Assembly (NCBI GenBank): GCA_964599565.1
Contig: CAZRFE010000027.1
Coordinates: 1 to 29,559, forward strand
Direction: 5' to 3'
Source: JAJUFS01 sp964599565
GTDB lineage: Bacteria > Pseudomonadota > Gammaproteobacteria > Natronospirales > JAJUFS01
Length of the DNA stretch: 29,559 nt
A program made the position numbers and the translations under genes. Numbering within the stretch: the stretch's first letter is position 1; every line of letters begins with the position of its first letter. The notes under the pieces were generated by a model, which ran no database searches, was not told the DNA's origin, and saw nothing but the letters and a program-made list of their open reading frames with translations. This document shows, piece by piece, positions 8,088-16,732 of the stretch.

Positions 8088-10439
8088 ATGGGTGAACGTA
8101 CCGTTCGCGAGGTGCTCAAGCGCCGCAGCGAAGAAACGCTGCGCAAGATCCAGGTGCGCCGTAACAAGAACAAGGTGCTCAAGGAACGTCGCCGCGGCCG
8201 CGGGCTGTTCCTGAAACTGTTGCTGCTCGTCATCGTCGCCGGACTCGCGTGGTGCGGCTGGCTTGCCTGGCGCGCGCAGGCGGAATTCAGGGCGCACGAA
8301 TGGGTCGTGCCTGCGCGCGTTTACGCGCGCGCGCTCGAGCTTTTCCCGGGACGCGAACTCTCATCGGGCGGTCTCGTCGCGGAGTTGCAGCGCCTGGGAT
8401 ATGCGCGCCGCGCAACACCGGACGCGCCCGGCACCTATGCCGCGGATGGCGGCCGCGTCCGGTTCGTGACGCGCGCCTTTCGCTTCTGGGATGGCGACCA
8501 GCCGTCGCTGGACGTCACGGCAAGTTTCCGCGAGGGAAAGCTTGCCGCGCTGCATGGTGTGAACGGGGACGAGCTTTTCCTCGTTCGCCTCGATCCGCCG
8601 CTGATCGGCAGCCTGTTTCCGCGAACAGGCGAAGACCGCATCCTCGTCCGGCTGGAGGAAGTTCCGCCGGACCTCGTGAACATGCTGCTGGCCGTCGAAG
8701 ACCGGCGTTTCAACGAACACCACGGCGTGGACCCGCGTGCCATTGCGCGCGCGCTCGGCGCGAATGTCGCCGCCGGCGAGATCACGCAGGGCGGCAGCAC
8801 GATCACGCAGCAGCTGGTGAAGAATTTCTATCTCACGCCGGAACGAAGCTTCGTGCGCAAGATGAACGAAGCGGTGATGGCTCTCGCCATCGATGCGTCG
8901 TTCACGAAGGAACAGATTCTCGAGGCGTACCTGAACGAGGTGTATCTCGGCCAGGACGGGCAGCGCGCCATTCACGGCGTCGGCCTTGCGAGCTACTTCT
9001 ATTTCGAGAAGCCGTTGCGCGAACTGGAAGCGCAGGAAATGGCGCTGCTGGTGGCGCTCGTTCGCGGACCTTCGCATTACGATCCACGGCGCCATGCGCA
9101 ACGCGCGCGTGAACGTCGCGATCTCGTGCTTTCCGTGGCCGCGGAGCAGGGCGTGCTTGCGGCCGATGCCGCGTCACGCGCGGCTGAAAGACCGCTGCGC
9201 GTTTCCGCGAAACCGCCGCAGGGCACCACGTATTACCCTGCGTTCATGGAGCTGCTCAAGGAACAACTGCGCCGTGAATACGACGAATCGGATCTGACGG
9301 CCGAAGGCCTGCAGGTTTTCTCCACGCTCGATCCAGTCGCGCAGCTCGCCGCGGAACGTGCGCTCGGCGATGGACTCGCACGCATCGAGTCGGCGCGTGG
9401 CATTGCCGCGAATTCGCTGGAAGGCGCGATCGTCGTGACCGGCATCGAGGGCGGCGAAGTGCAGGCGGTGGTCGGTGGCCGCGAAGCGCGTTTCGCGGGC
9501 TTCAATCGCGCAATCGCTGCGGTGCGTCCGGTCGGTTCGCTCATCAAGCCGTTCGTTTACCTCTCCGCGCTCGCAGACGCCGGGCACTGGACGCTGGTCA
9601 CGCCGGTTGACGATTCTCCCGTGGAGGTCCAGCTGCCTGATGGAAACGTGTGGAAGCCCGCCAACTACCGCGATGAATATCACGGCACGGTTTCCATGCT
9701 CGAGGCGCTGGCGGGAAGTTATAACGCGGCGACGGTGCGCGTCGGCATGCAGGTGGGCGTGAGCGAAGTCGTTCGCCGGCTGCAGCTCGCGGGCTTCGGC
9801 CGCACGCCGAACGCATATCCCTCGCTGCTGCTGGGCGCGGTGACCATGACGCCGCTGGAAGTCGCGCAGGTATACGGCACGCTGGCGGGCGGCGGTTTCC
9901 GCACGCCGCTGTCGACGATCCGCGAGGTGTTGCGTCCTGATGGCTCTCCGCTGCAGCGCTATCCGCTCGAAGTCAACGAATCGCTCGACCCGCGCTCGGT
10001 GTACCTCACGAATCGCGCGCTCCAGAACGTGACGCGCGAAGGCACGGCTGCTGCCGCCGGTCGTGCATTGAATGTCACGGTGGCGGGCAAGACCGGTACG
10101 ACCGATGATTTCCGCGACGCCTGGTTCGCCGGCTACTCGGGCGATCGCCTGGCTGTTGTCTGGGTCGGACGCGATGACAACGAGCCCGCGGGATTAACCG
10201 GCGCATCCGGCGCCTTGCCCGTGTGGATTGCCTTGATGCAGGATGTGGCGCGCGAGGCGTTCCGGCCCGTCAAGCCGCAGGGCGTTGACGAGGTGTGGAT
10301 CGACATGCAGAGCCTCAAGCGCGCCACCGGGCAATGTCCGACGGCCCGCCAGCTGCCGTTCATCGCAGGCTCCGCGCCGCAGAACGAGCCGGCGTGTGGC
10401 AACGGCTTCATGGACAAGGTCCGGGATATCTTCCAGTGA
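8088..10439 (+). CDS. mrcB: Penicillin-binding protein 1B (bifunctional class A PBP)
   Basis: Polymerises and cross-links peptidoglycan at the inner-membrane/periplasm face. The 783 residues run: a very basic cytoplasmic tail (1-42), one membrane segment (~43-65), a UB2H-like region (VVPARVYARALELFPG) typical of PBP1B, a GT51 glycosyltransferase with catalytic E204 in AVEDRRFNEHHG and GGSTITQQLVKNF, then a transpeptidase with S484 (SLIK), SYN (544-546) and K668 (KTGTT). All key residues are intact and the length fits the family. The start at 8088 has a strong SD. The stop overlaps the GTG of the next gene by four bases, so the two are translationally coupled. Confidence 0.96.
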   Translation: MGERTVREVLKRRSEETLRKIQVRRNKNKVLKERRRGRGLFLKLLLLVIVAGLAWCGWLAWRAQAEFRAHEWVVPARVYARALELFPGRELSSGGLVAELQRLGYARRATPDAPGTYAADGGRVRFVTRAFRFWDGDQPSLDVTASFREGKLAALHGVNGDELFLVRLDPPLIGSLFPRTGEDRILVRLEEVPPDLVNMLLAVEDRRFNEHHGVDPRAIARALGANVAAGEITQGGSTITQQLVKNFYLTPERSFVRKMNEAVMALAIDASFTKEQILEAYLNEVYLGQDGQRAIHGVGLASYFYFEKPLRELEAQEMALLVALVRGPSHYDPRRHAQRARERRDLVLSVAAEQGVLAADAASRAAERPLRVSAKPPQGTTYYPAFMELLKEQLRREYDESDLTAEGLQVFSTLDPVAQLAAERALGDGLARIESARGIAANSLEGAIVVTGIEGGEVQAVVGGREARFAGFNRAIAAVRPVGSLIKPFVYLSALADAGHWTLVTPVDDSPVEVQLPDGNVWKPANYRDEYHGTVSMLEALAGSYNAATVRVGMQVGVSEVVRRLQLAGFGRTPNAYPSLLLGAVTMTPLEVAQVYGTLAGGGFRTPLSTIREVLRPDGSPLQRYPLEVNESLDPRSVYLTNRALQNVTREGTAAAAGRALNVTVAGKTGTTDDFRDAWFAGYSGDRLAVVWVGRDDNEPAGLTGASGALPVWIALMQDVAREAFRPVKPQGVDEVWIDMQSLKRATGQCPTARQLPFIAGSAPQNEPACGNGFMDKVRDIFQ

Positions 10440-10873
10440 AACGCATCGTTCCCTTCATCGCGCTCATGATGCTCGTGGCCTGCGCAGGCCGTGAGCCGCC
10501 GCGCGATTACTCGACCGGCGATCGCGAGGAAGCGCCGGCCGTGCAGAATCCCGCCGTGGTTGCGCTGCTCGCGGAAGCCGAGCGCCAGCGCGCGGTTGGA
10601 AACTTCGCACTCGCGGCGTCTGCGCTCGAGCGCGCGCTGCGCATCAGTCCGCGTGATCCCGGGCTTCGCATTGCACTTGGTCGGCTGCGGCTCGACCAGG
10701 GCGATCCGTTCCAGGCGAAGGAACTCGCGCGCATGGCAGTCGTCTACGCCGGCAACCGGAACGATGTGCAGGCGGATGCCTGGGACATCATCGCGGATGC
10801 CGAGGACGCCATCGGCAACCCGATGGAGGCGACGCTGGCGAGGCAGGAGGCCGCGCGGCTGCGCGACGAATGA
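10436..10873 (+). CDS. TPR-containing lipoprotein, coupled to mrcB
   Basis: A small predicted lipoprotein of 145 residues. The start is the GTG at 10436 inside the GTGA that ends mrcB. From there the protein begins with a short basic and hydrophobic signal ending in a lipobox, LVAC, with the lipidated Cys at residue 16. The rest is helical with TPR-like repeats: LLAEAERQRAVGNFALAASA, then ALRISPRDPGLRIALGRLRL, then QAKELARMAV. By position it resembles the outer-membrane lipoprotein activators of class A PBPs (LpoB for PBP1B, and TPR-bearing LpoA). It shows no recognisable LpoB domain, so a PBP1B cofactor role is inference from coupling to mrcB. The stop overlaps the ATG of yoaA (ATGA). Confidence 0.8.
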   Translation: MKRIVPFIALMMLVACAGREPPRDYSTGDREEAPAVQNPAVVALLAEAERQRAVGNFALAASALERALRISPRDPGLRIALGRLRLDQGDPFQAKELARMAVVYAGNRNDVQADAWDIIADAEDAIGNPMEATLARQEAARLRDE

Positions 10874-12828
10874 AGCGAGCGGAAAGCGTCGAACCGGCAA
10901 CGGAAATGAACGAATGGTTCGGCGCTGGCGGAAGGCTGGAAGCGGCGCTTGAAGGTTTCCAGGCGCGCGCGCCGCAGCTCGCCATGGCGGAAACGGTCGC
11001 TGCAACGCTCGCGGATCGATCCGTGCTCGTCGCGGAGGCGGGCACGGGAACCGGCAAGACATTCGCCTACCTGCTGCCCGTGCTGCTCGATTCCGGCCGC
11101 GCCATCATTTCCACCGGCACGCGTCATCTCCAGGATCAGCTCTTCCATCGCGATCTGCCTGCGTTGCAGGCCGCGATCGGCCGGCCACGCGACATTGCAT
11201 TGCTGAAAGGCCGCGCGAACTATCTTTGCCGTCATCGTCTCGACGTTGCGATCGACGAAGCCGTGCAGGCGGGGCACGCGATGCGTCGCGATCTTGCACA
11301 GCTTGAAAGCGTGCGCCGATGGTCCGCGGCGAGCGCGAGCGGCGATCTTGTCGACATGACCGCCTTGCCGGAAGCATCGCCGCTGCGTTTTCGCATCACC
11401 TCGACGGCGGAGAACTGCCTTGGCCAGGAATGCCCGGCCTTCAATGACTGTTTCGTGCTGAAGGCACGGCGGCGTGCGCAGGAAGCGGACGTTGTCGTCG
11501 TGAACCATCACCTGCTGCTCGCGGACATGGTCCTGAAGGAAGAAGGCTTCGGCGAAATACTGCCCGGCGCGGACGCGATCATCATCGATGAAGCGCACCA
11601 GCTGCCGGAACTCGCGTCGCAGTATTTCGGCTCGCGCGTCTCCAGCCGCCAGCTCATGAACGTTGCGCGCGACGCCGTCGCGGAAGCGCAACTCGTTGCG
11701 GCCGAACCCGTTGAACTTGCCGAGCGCGCCAATCAACTCGAACAGGCGCTCACGGACTTCCTGCACGCCTGCGACGTTGCAGGATTCGCGGACCGTCGCG
11801 GCGCGTGGGTGGAGCTTTTGCGCGACCGCGCCGTTTCAGCGGCGCTGGAAAATGTTTCCGCAACGCTGCACGCGCTCGCCGAAATGCTGGAAGGCTTCGC
11901 GGATCGCTCGCGCGGACTCGAAAGCTGCGCGGAACGCGCGATGCAGACGCTGGCGGCGCTGGATGAACTGGCCGCGCACGAGTTGCCGGGCGTGATCCGC
12001 TGGGCGGACGTCGGCCGCCGGCATTTCGTGCTGCATGCAACGCCTGTCGATCCCGCGGACCGTTTCGCAGCACAGGTGTATGCGCGCCCATCCGCATGGA
12101 TATTCACGTCCGCGACATTGTCCGTCGGCGGAAGCCTTCAGCATTTCACGCAGCGCACCGGCCTCGATGCGCCGCGCGAAGCGCTGTTCGACAGCCCGTT
12201 CGATTACGCATCCAACGCGCTGCTGCATGTTCCCATCGACATGCCCGAGACCAGTACATCGGGTTATACGCGCGCCGTCGTCGAACGCGCATTGCCGTTG
12301 ATCCGCGCAAGCCGCGGCCGCGCGTTTCTCCTGTTCGCCAGCCATCGCGCATTGCAGGAAGCAGCAGGCCTGCTGCGCGGTCGCATCGATTATCCCTTGC
12401 TCGTGCAGGGCGAGATGCCGCGTACCCACCTGCTGGAACGATTCCGCGATCTGGGCGATGCAGTGCTGCTTGGCACGAGCAGCTTCCGCGAAGGCGTCGA
12501 TGTGCGCGGTCCTGCATTGAGTCTCGTGATCATCGACAAGCTGCCCTTCGCAAGCCCCGATGATCCCGTGCTGCAGGCGCGGCTCGCGGCGATCCGCGAA
12601 GCCGGCGGCAATGCATTTTTCGATTACCAGGTGCCGCAGGCCGTCATCGGCCTCAAGCAGGGTGTCGGCCGTCTCATCCGCGATGTCGATGATCGCGGCG
12701 TCATGGTCATCTGCGATCCGCGCCTGTATGCTAAATCCTACGGTCGCATCTTCCTCGACAGCCTGCCGCCGATGCGCGTCACGCGCGATACGGCGCAGAC
12801 GCTGCGCTTCCTCAACGCGCTTGCATGA
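10870..12828 (+). CDS. yoaA: DinG-family Fe-S ATP-dependent DNA helicase (YoaA-like)
   Basis: A superfamily 2 XPD/DinG-type helicase of 652 residues that unwinds DNA 5'-3' and is linked in related bacteria to replication-fork repair. It shows Walker A AGTGTGKT (57-64), the four-cysteine Fe-S cluster set C120, C183, C188 and C194, and the DEAH Walker B (240-243). Motif III-VI regions follow, including TSATLSVGG, GTSSFREGVDVRG and QGVGRLIRD. It lacks the N-terminal exonuclease domain of Firmicute DinG. The length and the adjacent tsaB match E. coli YoaA better than DinG. It begins in an ATGA overlap with the lipoprotein gene and ends 9 nt before tsaB. Confidence 0.92.
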   Translation: MKRAESVEPATEMNEWFGAGGRLEAALEGFQARAPQLAMAETVAATLADRSVLVAEAGTGTGKTFAYLLPVLLDSGRAIISTGTRHLQDQLFHRDLPALQAAIGRPRDIALLKGRANYLCRHRLDVAIDEAVQAGHAMRRDLAQLESVRRWSAASASGDLVDMTALPEASPLRFRITSTAENCLGQECPAFNDCFVLKARRRAQEADVVVVNHHLLLADMVLKEEGFGEILPGADAIIIDEAHQLPELASQYFGSRVSSRQLMNVARDAVAEAQLVAAEPVELAERANQLEQALTDFLHACDVAGFADRRGAWVELLRDRAVSAALENVSATLHALAEMLEGFADRSRGLESCAERAMQTLAALDELAAHELPGVIRWADVGRRHFVLHATPVDPADRFAAQVYARPSAWIFTSATLSVGGSLQHFTQRTGLDAPREALFDSPFDYASNALLHVPIDMPETSTSGYTRAVVERALPLIRASRGRAFLLFASHRALQEAAGLLRGRIDYPLLVQGEMPRTHLLERFRDLGDAVLLGTSSFREGVDVRGPALSLVIIDKLPFASPDDPVLQARLAAIREAGGNAFFDYQVPQAVIGLKQGVGRLIRDVDDRGVMVICDPRLYAKSYGRIFLDSLPPMRVTRDTAQTLRFLNALA

Positions 12829-12837
12829 AGTGCCTGC

Positions 12838-13509
12838 ATGAACCTTCTCGCGCTCGAACTTTCCACTGATCTTTGCTCCGTCGCGCTGCTCGTTGACGGC
12901 GAGGTGCGCCAGCTTGCCGACGAAGGCAACCGGCCGTCGCGCCGCATTCTCGCAATGGCGGACGAACTGCTCGCGGAAGGCGGACTGCATGTCGCGGAAC
13001 TCGATGCCGTTGCATTCGGCCGCGGACCCGGTGCGTTCACGGGGCTGCGCATCGCGGCGGGCGTCGCACAGGGACTTGCGTTCGGTGCGGACATTCCCGT
13101 GGTTCCGGTTTCCAGTCTCGCCGCACTCGCGCAGCGCGCCTGTGATGATCACGTGTGCGAGCGCGTGCTCGCGGTTCTCGATGCGCGCATGAATGAAATC
13201 TATGCCGCGACGTTCCGTACCGGTGCGAACGGTCTCGTGCAGCTGCTCGACGAAGAGCGCCTGCTGCCGCCGGACGATCTCGACGTACCGGCCACATCGT
13301 GGTGTGCGGCAGGTCCCGGCTGGAATGCGTATCCCTCGCTGCGTGAACGCGCAGCATCGTCTGAACGGATGCTGGCGGATGTCCGCCCGGATGCAACGGC
13401 CATCGCGCGTCTCGCCGCCGTTGCATTCGCGGACAGCGGCGGTGTACCCGCGGCGGAGGCGATGCCCGTGTATCTCCGCGATACGGTCGCCTGGCAGAAA
13501 ACCCGCTGA
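12838..13509 (+). CDS. tsaB: tRNA t6A biosynthesis protein TsaB
   Basis: The scaffold subunit that pairs with TsaD (and TsaE) to transfer threonylcarbamoyl to A37 of ANN-decoding tRNAs. At 223 residues it has the usual length. It begins with the ASKHA-fold strand LLALELSTDLCSVAL and contains the family motif FGRGPGAFTGLRIAAGVAQGL (~60-80), followed by PVSSLAALA. It lacks the metal-binding histidines of TsaD, as expected for TsaB. Nine nt separate it from yoaA, so it is probably read from the same transcript. It is followed by the PhoB box of phoB. Confidence 0.95.
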   Translation: MNLLALELSTDLCSVALLVDGEVRQLADEGNRPSRRILAMADELLAEGGLHVAELDAVAFGRGPGAFTGLRIAAGVAQGLAFGADIPVVPVSSLAALAQRACDDHVCERVLAVLDARMNEIYAATFRTGANGLVQLLDEERLLPPDDLDVPATSWCAAGPGWNAYPSLRERAASSERMLADVRPDATAIARLAAVAFADSGGVPAAEAMPVYLRDTVAWQKTR

Positions 13510-13537
13510 AAGCCCGCCGTTCGGCGGCGAATCCGGC

Positions 13538-13555
13538 CTGTCACGAATCTGTCAC
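13538..13555 (+). promoter_or_regulatory. PhoB box upstream of phoB
   Basis: Two identical direct repeats, CTGTCAC at 13538-13544 and at 13549-13555, are 11 nt apart with the AT-containing spacer GAAT. This is very close to the E. coli Pho-box consensus. It predicts autoregulation of phoBR. Confidence 0.9.
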
Positions 13556-13562
13556 AATTTGC

Positions 13563-13571
13563 TGGTGTAAT
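13563..13571 (+). promoter_or_regulatory. -10 element of the PhoB-dependent phoB promoter
   Basis: TGTAAT (13566-13571) has TG at 13563-13564 (extended -10) and starts exactly 10 nt after the last PhoB repeat, the spacing seen in E. coli Pho promoters. The predicted start is near 13578, with a ~28-nt leader. Confidence 0.7.
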
Positions 13572-13605
13572 TCGCTCGCAACGATACGAGGCATGAGCGA
13601 ACGCA

Positions 13606-14310
13606 ATGAGTGAAAAGACGGTTCTTGTCGTTGAAGACGAAAGCGCGATTCGCGAAATGGTGGCATTCAGCCTGAAACGCGCCGGTTTCGATGTTCGCGA
13701 AGCGACGGATTGCGCCGCCGCGCGTCTGCTGGTCGCCGATCGCATTCCCGATCTGATTCTTCTCGACTGGATGCTGCCGGATGTCAGCGGCGTGGAATTT
13801 GCGCGCGCACTCAGGCGCGAGGAAAACACGCGCGAGATTCCGGTCATCATGCTCACCGCGCGCACGGACGAGGACGACAAGGTGCGCGGACTCGACAGCG
13901 GTGTCGACGATTACATCACCAAGCCGTTTTCCTCGCGCGAACTCATCGCGCGCATCAACGCCGTTCTGCGGCGCACGGCGCCGGGCGGTGGCGAGGAGAC
14001 GCTCCAGGCCGGCGGTCTCGTGCTGAACACTTTCAGCCATCGCGTTACGGCCGATGGCGCCAACGTGGAGCTCGGCCCGACGGAATTCCGCCTGCTGCAG
14101 TTCTTCATGGGGCATCCCGAACGCGTCTTCAGCCGCGCGCAGCTGCTCGACCGCGTCTGGGGCGGCAATGTCTATGTCGAGGAACGCACGGTGGACGTGC
14201 ACATCCGCCGCCTGCGCGTTGCACTGACGGATGGCGGATTCGATCGCTGCGTGCAGACGGTGCGCGGCGCGGGATACCGCTTCTCGCCGCCTGAGAGCCA
14301 GGAGCCGTGA
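13606..14310 (+). CDS. phoB: Phosphate regulon response regulator PhoB
   Basis: An OmpR-family DNA-binding response regulator of 234 residues that binds Pho boxes and contacts sigma70. The receiver domain has acidic residues E10/D11, phospho-acceptor D54 in LLDWMLPDVSG, T84 and K106 (TKPFSS). The C-terminal winged helix (from ~135) contains LGPTEFRLLQFFMGHPERVFSR and the recognition helix VEERTVDVHIRRLR. Its identity as PhoB and not another OmpR regulator is supported by the Pho box in front, phoR behind and pstS next. The stop overlaps the GTG of phoR (GTGA). Confidence 0.96.
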   Translation: MSEKTVLVVEDESAIREMVAFSLKRAGFDVREATDCAAARLLVADRIPDLILLDWMLPDVSGVEFARALRREENTREIPVIMLTARTDEDDKVRGLDSGVDDYITKPFSSRELIARINAVLRRTAPGGGEETLQAGGLVLNTFSHRVTADGANVELGPTEFRLLQFFMGHPERVFSRAQLLDRVWGGNVYVEERTVDVHIRRLRVALTDGGFDRCVQTVRGAGYRFSPPESQEP

Positions 14311-15614
14311 CACCGCAGACCTGGACGCGCGAACTTGCCTGGCATGGCGCGCTTGCACTTGTTGCATGCATCATCGGCGTGCTCACAGGGCACGCACCTG
14401 TTGCCGTGCTGCTCGCGTTGCTTGCGTTTCTCTGCTGGCATCTCTACTGGCTGTTTCGCCTCGAGCGCTGGCTCGTGCACGAGCGCCGCGCCGTGCCGCC
14501 GGAAGCGCCCGGCATCTGGGGCGAAGTCTTTCACCAGCTTTACCGGCACTACCGGCGCAACCGGCAGCGCAGGCTGCGCATTGCGCGCATGATCCGCGCA
14601 TTCCGCCGTTCAACGGCGGCGATGCCGGATGGAACCGTCGCGCTCAACCGTCACGGACAGATCGAATGGTTCAACGATGCGGCAGGCCAGCTTCTCGGTC
14701 TTTCGCGTCAGCAGGATGCAGGACAGCGCATCGCGAATCTCCTTCGCAATCCTGTTTTCATCGCGCATCTCGCGGGCGAGGAATTCGATGAACCCGTCGA
14801 GATCGCGTCACCGCATGACGACGACCGACGGCTCAGCCTGCAGCTCGTACCGTACGGCGAAGGCGAGCAGCTGCTGCTCGTGCGCGACGTCACGCGGCTT
14901 CGCCGCCTGGAGCAGATGCGCCGCGAGTTCGTCGCGAATGCATCGCACGAACTGCGTTCGCCGCTCACCGTGATCGCCGGTTACCTTGAATCGCTGGACG
15001 ATGCGCTGAATGACGGCGATGGCATCGACAAGGAATGGCTGACGCCGGTGCGCGACATGCGCGAGCAGGCGATGCGCATGTCCGACATCATCGCCGACCT
15101 GCTCGAGCTCGCGCGTCTCGAAACGGCGCCGCCTGCCGACGCAGATGAAGCCATCGACGTGAGGAAGCTGCTCATGCGCATCCGCAGCGAAGCGCTCGCG
15201 CTCGGCGAAGGTCCGCGCGACATCGAGCTCGTGTTCGAGACGGATGTGCAGCTGTTCGGAACGGAAAAGGAAATCCACAGCGCGTTCTCGAATCTTGTCT
15301 TCAATGCCATGCGCTACACGCCAGCGGAAGGCCGCGTGACGATACGCTGGCACCGGCGGCGGCACAGCGCGTGCCTGTCCGTTCGGGATACCGGCGTCGG
15401 CATCGCGAAGGAACACATCCCGCGCATCACGGAACGGTTTTACCGCGTTGATTCCGGGCGAGCGCGCAGCAAGGGCGGAACCGGGCTCGGTCTTGCGATC
15501 GTGAAGCACGTGCTGCTGCGTCACGATGCGCAACTTGAAATCGAGAGTGCGCCAGGAAAGGGCAGCACGTTCATCTGCGTGTTCCCGCCGCGCCGCGTCA
15601 TCGAGGCGGTGTGA
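14307..15614 (+). CDS. phoR: Phosphate regulon sensor histidine kinase PhoR
   Basis: A membrane sensor kinase of 435 residues that phosphorylates PhoB when phosphate is low. Two closely spaced hydrophobic helices lie at ~12-50 with almost no periplasmic loop, as in other PhoR proteins that sense through Pst/PhoU. A basic linker follows, then a PAS domain (~100-200; DGTVALNRHGQIEWFNDAAG), the H box FVANASHELRSPL with H214, the N box NLVFNAMRYTP, and G boxes DTGVGI and GGTGLGLAIVKH. The start codon is GTG at 14307, overlapping the phoB stop by four bases. Confidence 0.96.
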   Translation: MTPQTWTRELAWHGALALVACIIGVLTGHAPVAVLLALLAFLCWHLYWLFRLERWLVHERRAVPPEAPGIWGEVFHQLYRHYRRNRQRRLRIARMIRAFRRSTAAMPDGTVALNRHGQIEWFNDAAGQLLGLSRQQDAGQRIANLLRNPVFIAHLAGEEFDEPVEIASPHDDDRRLSLQLVPYGEGEQLLLVRDVTRLRRLEQMRREFVANASHELRSPLTVIAGYLESLDDALNDGDGIDKEWLTPVRDMREQAMRMSDIIADLLELARLETAPPADADEAIDVRKLLMRIRSEALALGEGPRDIELVFETDVQLFGTEKEIHSAFSNLVFNAMRYTPAEGRVTIRWHRRRHSACLSVRDTGVGIAKEHIPRITERFYRVDSGRARSKGGTGLGLAIVKHVLLRHDAQLEIESAPGKGSTFICVFPPRRVIEAV

Positions 15615-15616
15615 CG

Positions 15617-15656
15617 CTGTCACGGAAGCGTCATGTTCCGGTTACCTGCCTGTCAT
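15617..15656 (+). promoter_or_regulatory. Tandem PhoB boxes upstream of pstS
   Basis: Four 7-bp units start at 15617 (CTGTCAC), 15628 (GCGTCAT), 15639 (CGGTTAC, weak) and 15650 (CTGTCAT). All are exactly 11 nt apart, so two PhoB dimers could bind. The array begins 2 nt after the phoR stop. The -10 position 10 nt downstream (CAAGCT, 15667) is poor, as in strongly activator-dependent promoters. Confidence 0.85.
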
Positions 15657-15708
15657 CTTGCGCACGCAAGCTTTGCCCGTACCTCATCAAATCCTGGAGT
15701 GATCATTC

Positions 15709-16683
15709 ATGAAACTGAAACGTGCATTGATTGCCGGACTCGCGGGCATCGCATTCGGCGCCGCGACCGCCGTCGCCGCCGATTCCGGCGTTGATCCGCA
15801 GCTGCCGGCGTACGAGAAGTCGAGCGGCGTTTCCGGCAACCTTTCCTCCGTCGGTTCCGACACGCTCGCAAATCTCATGACGCTGTGGGCGGAGGAATAC
15901 AAGCGCTTCTATCCGAACGTGAACATCCAGATCCAGGCGGCCGGCTCTTCGACGGCGCCGCCCGCGCTCACCGAAGGCACCTCGAATCTTGGTCCGATGA
16001 GCCGCGCGATGAAGGATGGCGAGATCGAAGCGTTCGAGAAGAAGCACGGCTACAAGCCGCTTGCGATTCCCGTTGCGATCGACGCGCTTGCCGTGTTCGT
16101 GAACAAGGACAACCCGGTGAAGGGACTGACGATGGCGGAAGTCGATGCGATCTTCTCGTCGACGCGAAAGTGCGGTCACAGCGAGAGTGTCACGCAGTGG
16201 GGACAGATCGGTCTCGATGGCGCATGGGCGTCGCGCAACATCCAGCTTTACGGTCGCAATTCCGTCTCCGGCACGTACGGATACTTCAAGGAAAAGGCGC
16301 TCTGCAAGGGCGATTTCCGCAACACCGTGAACGAGCAGCCGGGATCCGCGTCCGTCGTGCAGGCGATCAGCACGTCGGTGAACGGCATCGGTTATTCGGG
16401 CATCGGTTACGTGACATCGGGCGTGCGCACGGTGCCGCTTGCGAAGAAGGCCGGCGAACCGTTCGTTGCCGCGACGTCCGCGAATGCCGTGTCCGGCGAC
16501 TATCCGCTCAGCCGTTTCCTGTACGTGTATGTGAACAAGCATCCGAACAAGCCGCTCGATCCGCTGCAGAAGGAATTCCTGAAGATGGTTCTCTCGAAGC
16601 AGGGCCAGGAAGTCGTGGTGAAGGATGGATACATTCCGCTGCCTGCAGCGGTTGCGGAACGTTATCGTGCTGCCATCGAATGA
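15709..16683 (+). CDS. pstS: Periplasmic phosphate-binding protein PstS
   Basis: The high-affinity phosphate receptor that delivers phosphate to PstCA. The 324 residues begin with a Sec signal peptide (MKLKRALIAG..., hydrophobic to ~20, cleavage near AVAA-D at 24/25). The mature part has the ligand loops SSVGSDTLANLM and QAAGSSTAPPALTEGTSNLGPMSR, then GRNSVSGTYGYFK, typical of PstS. Two cysteines (RKCGHSE and ALCKGD) could form a disulfide. GGAG precedes the ATG at 15709 by 9 nt. It has its own tandem Pho boxes and is closed by a strong terminator, so it is transcribed alone and not with pstCAB. Confidence 0.95.
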   Translation: MKLKRALIAGLAGIAFGAATAVAADSGVDPQLPAYEKSSGVSGNLSSVGSDTLANLMTLWAEEYKRFYPNVNIQIQAAGSSTAPPALTEGTSNLGPMSRAMKDGEIEAFEKKHGYKPLAIPVAIDALAVFVNKDNPVKGLTMAEVDAIFSSTRKCGHSESVTQWGQIGLDGAWASRNIQLYGRNSVSGTYGYFKEKALCKGDFRNTVNEQPGSASVVQAISTSVNGIGYSGIGYVTSGVRTVPLAKKAGEPFVAATSANAVSGDYPLSRFLYVYVNKHPNKPLDPLQKEFLKMVLSKQGQEVVVKDGYIPLPAAVAERYRAAIE

Positions 16684-16704
16684 CACGGCGCGTACATGAA
16701 GGCG

Positions 16705-16732
16705 AAGGTCCCGGCAACGGGACCTTTTTTTT
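16705..16732 (+). terminator. Intrinsic terminator after pstS
   Basis: A 9-bp perfect stem AAGGTCCCG / CGGGACCTT (16705-16713 with 16718-16726), loop GCAA, followed by TTTTTT. It separates pstS from the porin gene. Confidence 0.93.

Noticed and set aside
13514..13527. GC hairpin (CCGCC / GGCGG) after tsaB as a terminator
   Set aside because: The stem is only 5 bp and no T run follows. It might slow polymerase but cannot be called an intrinsic terminator.
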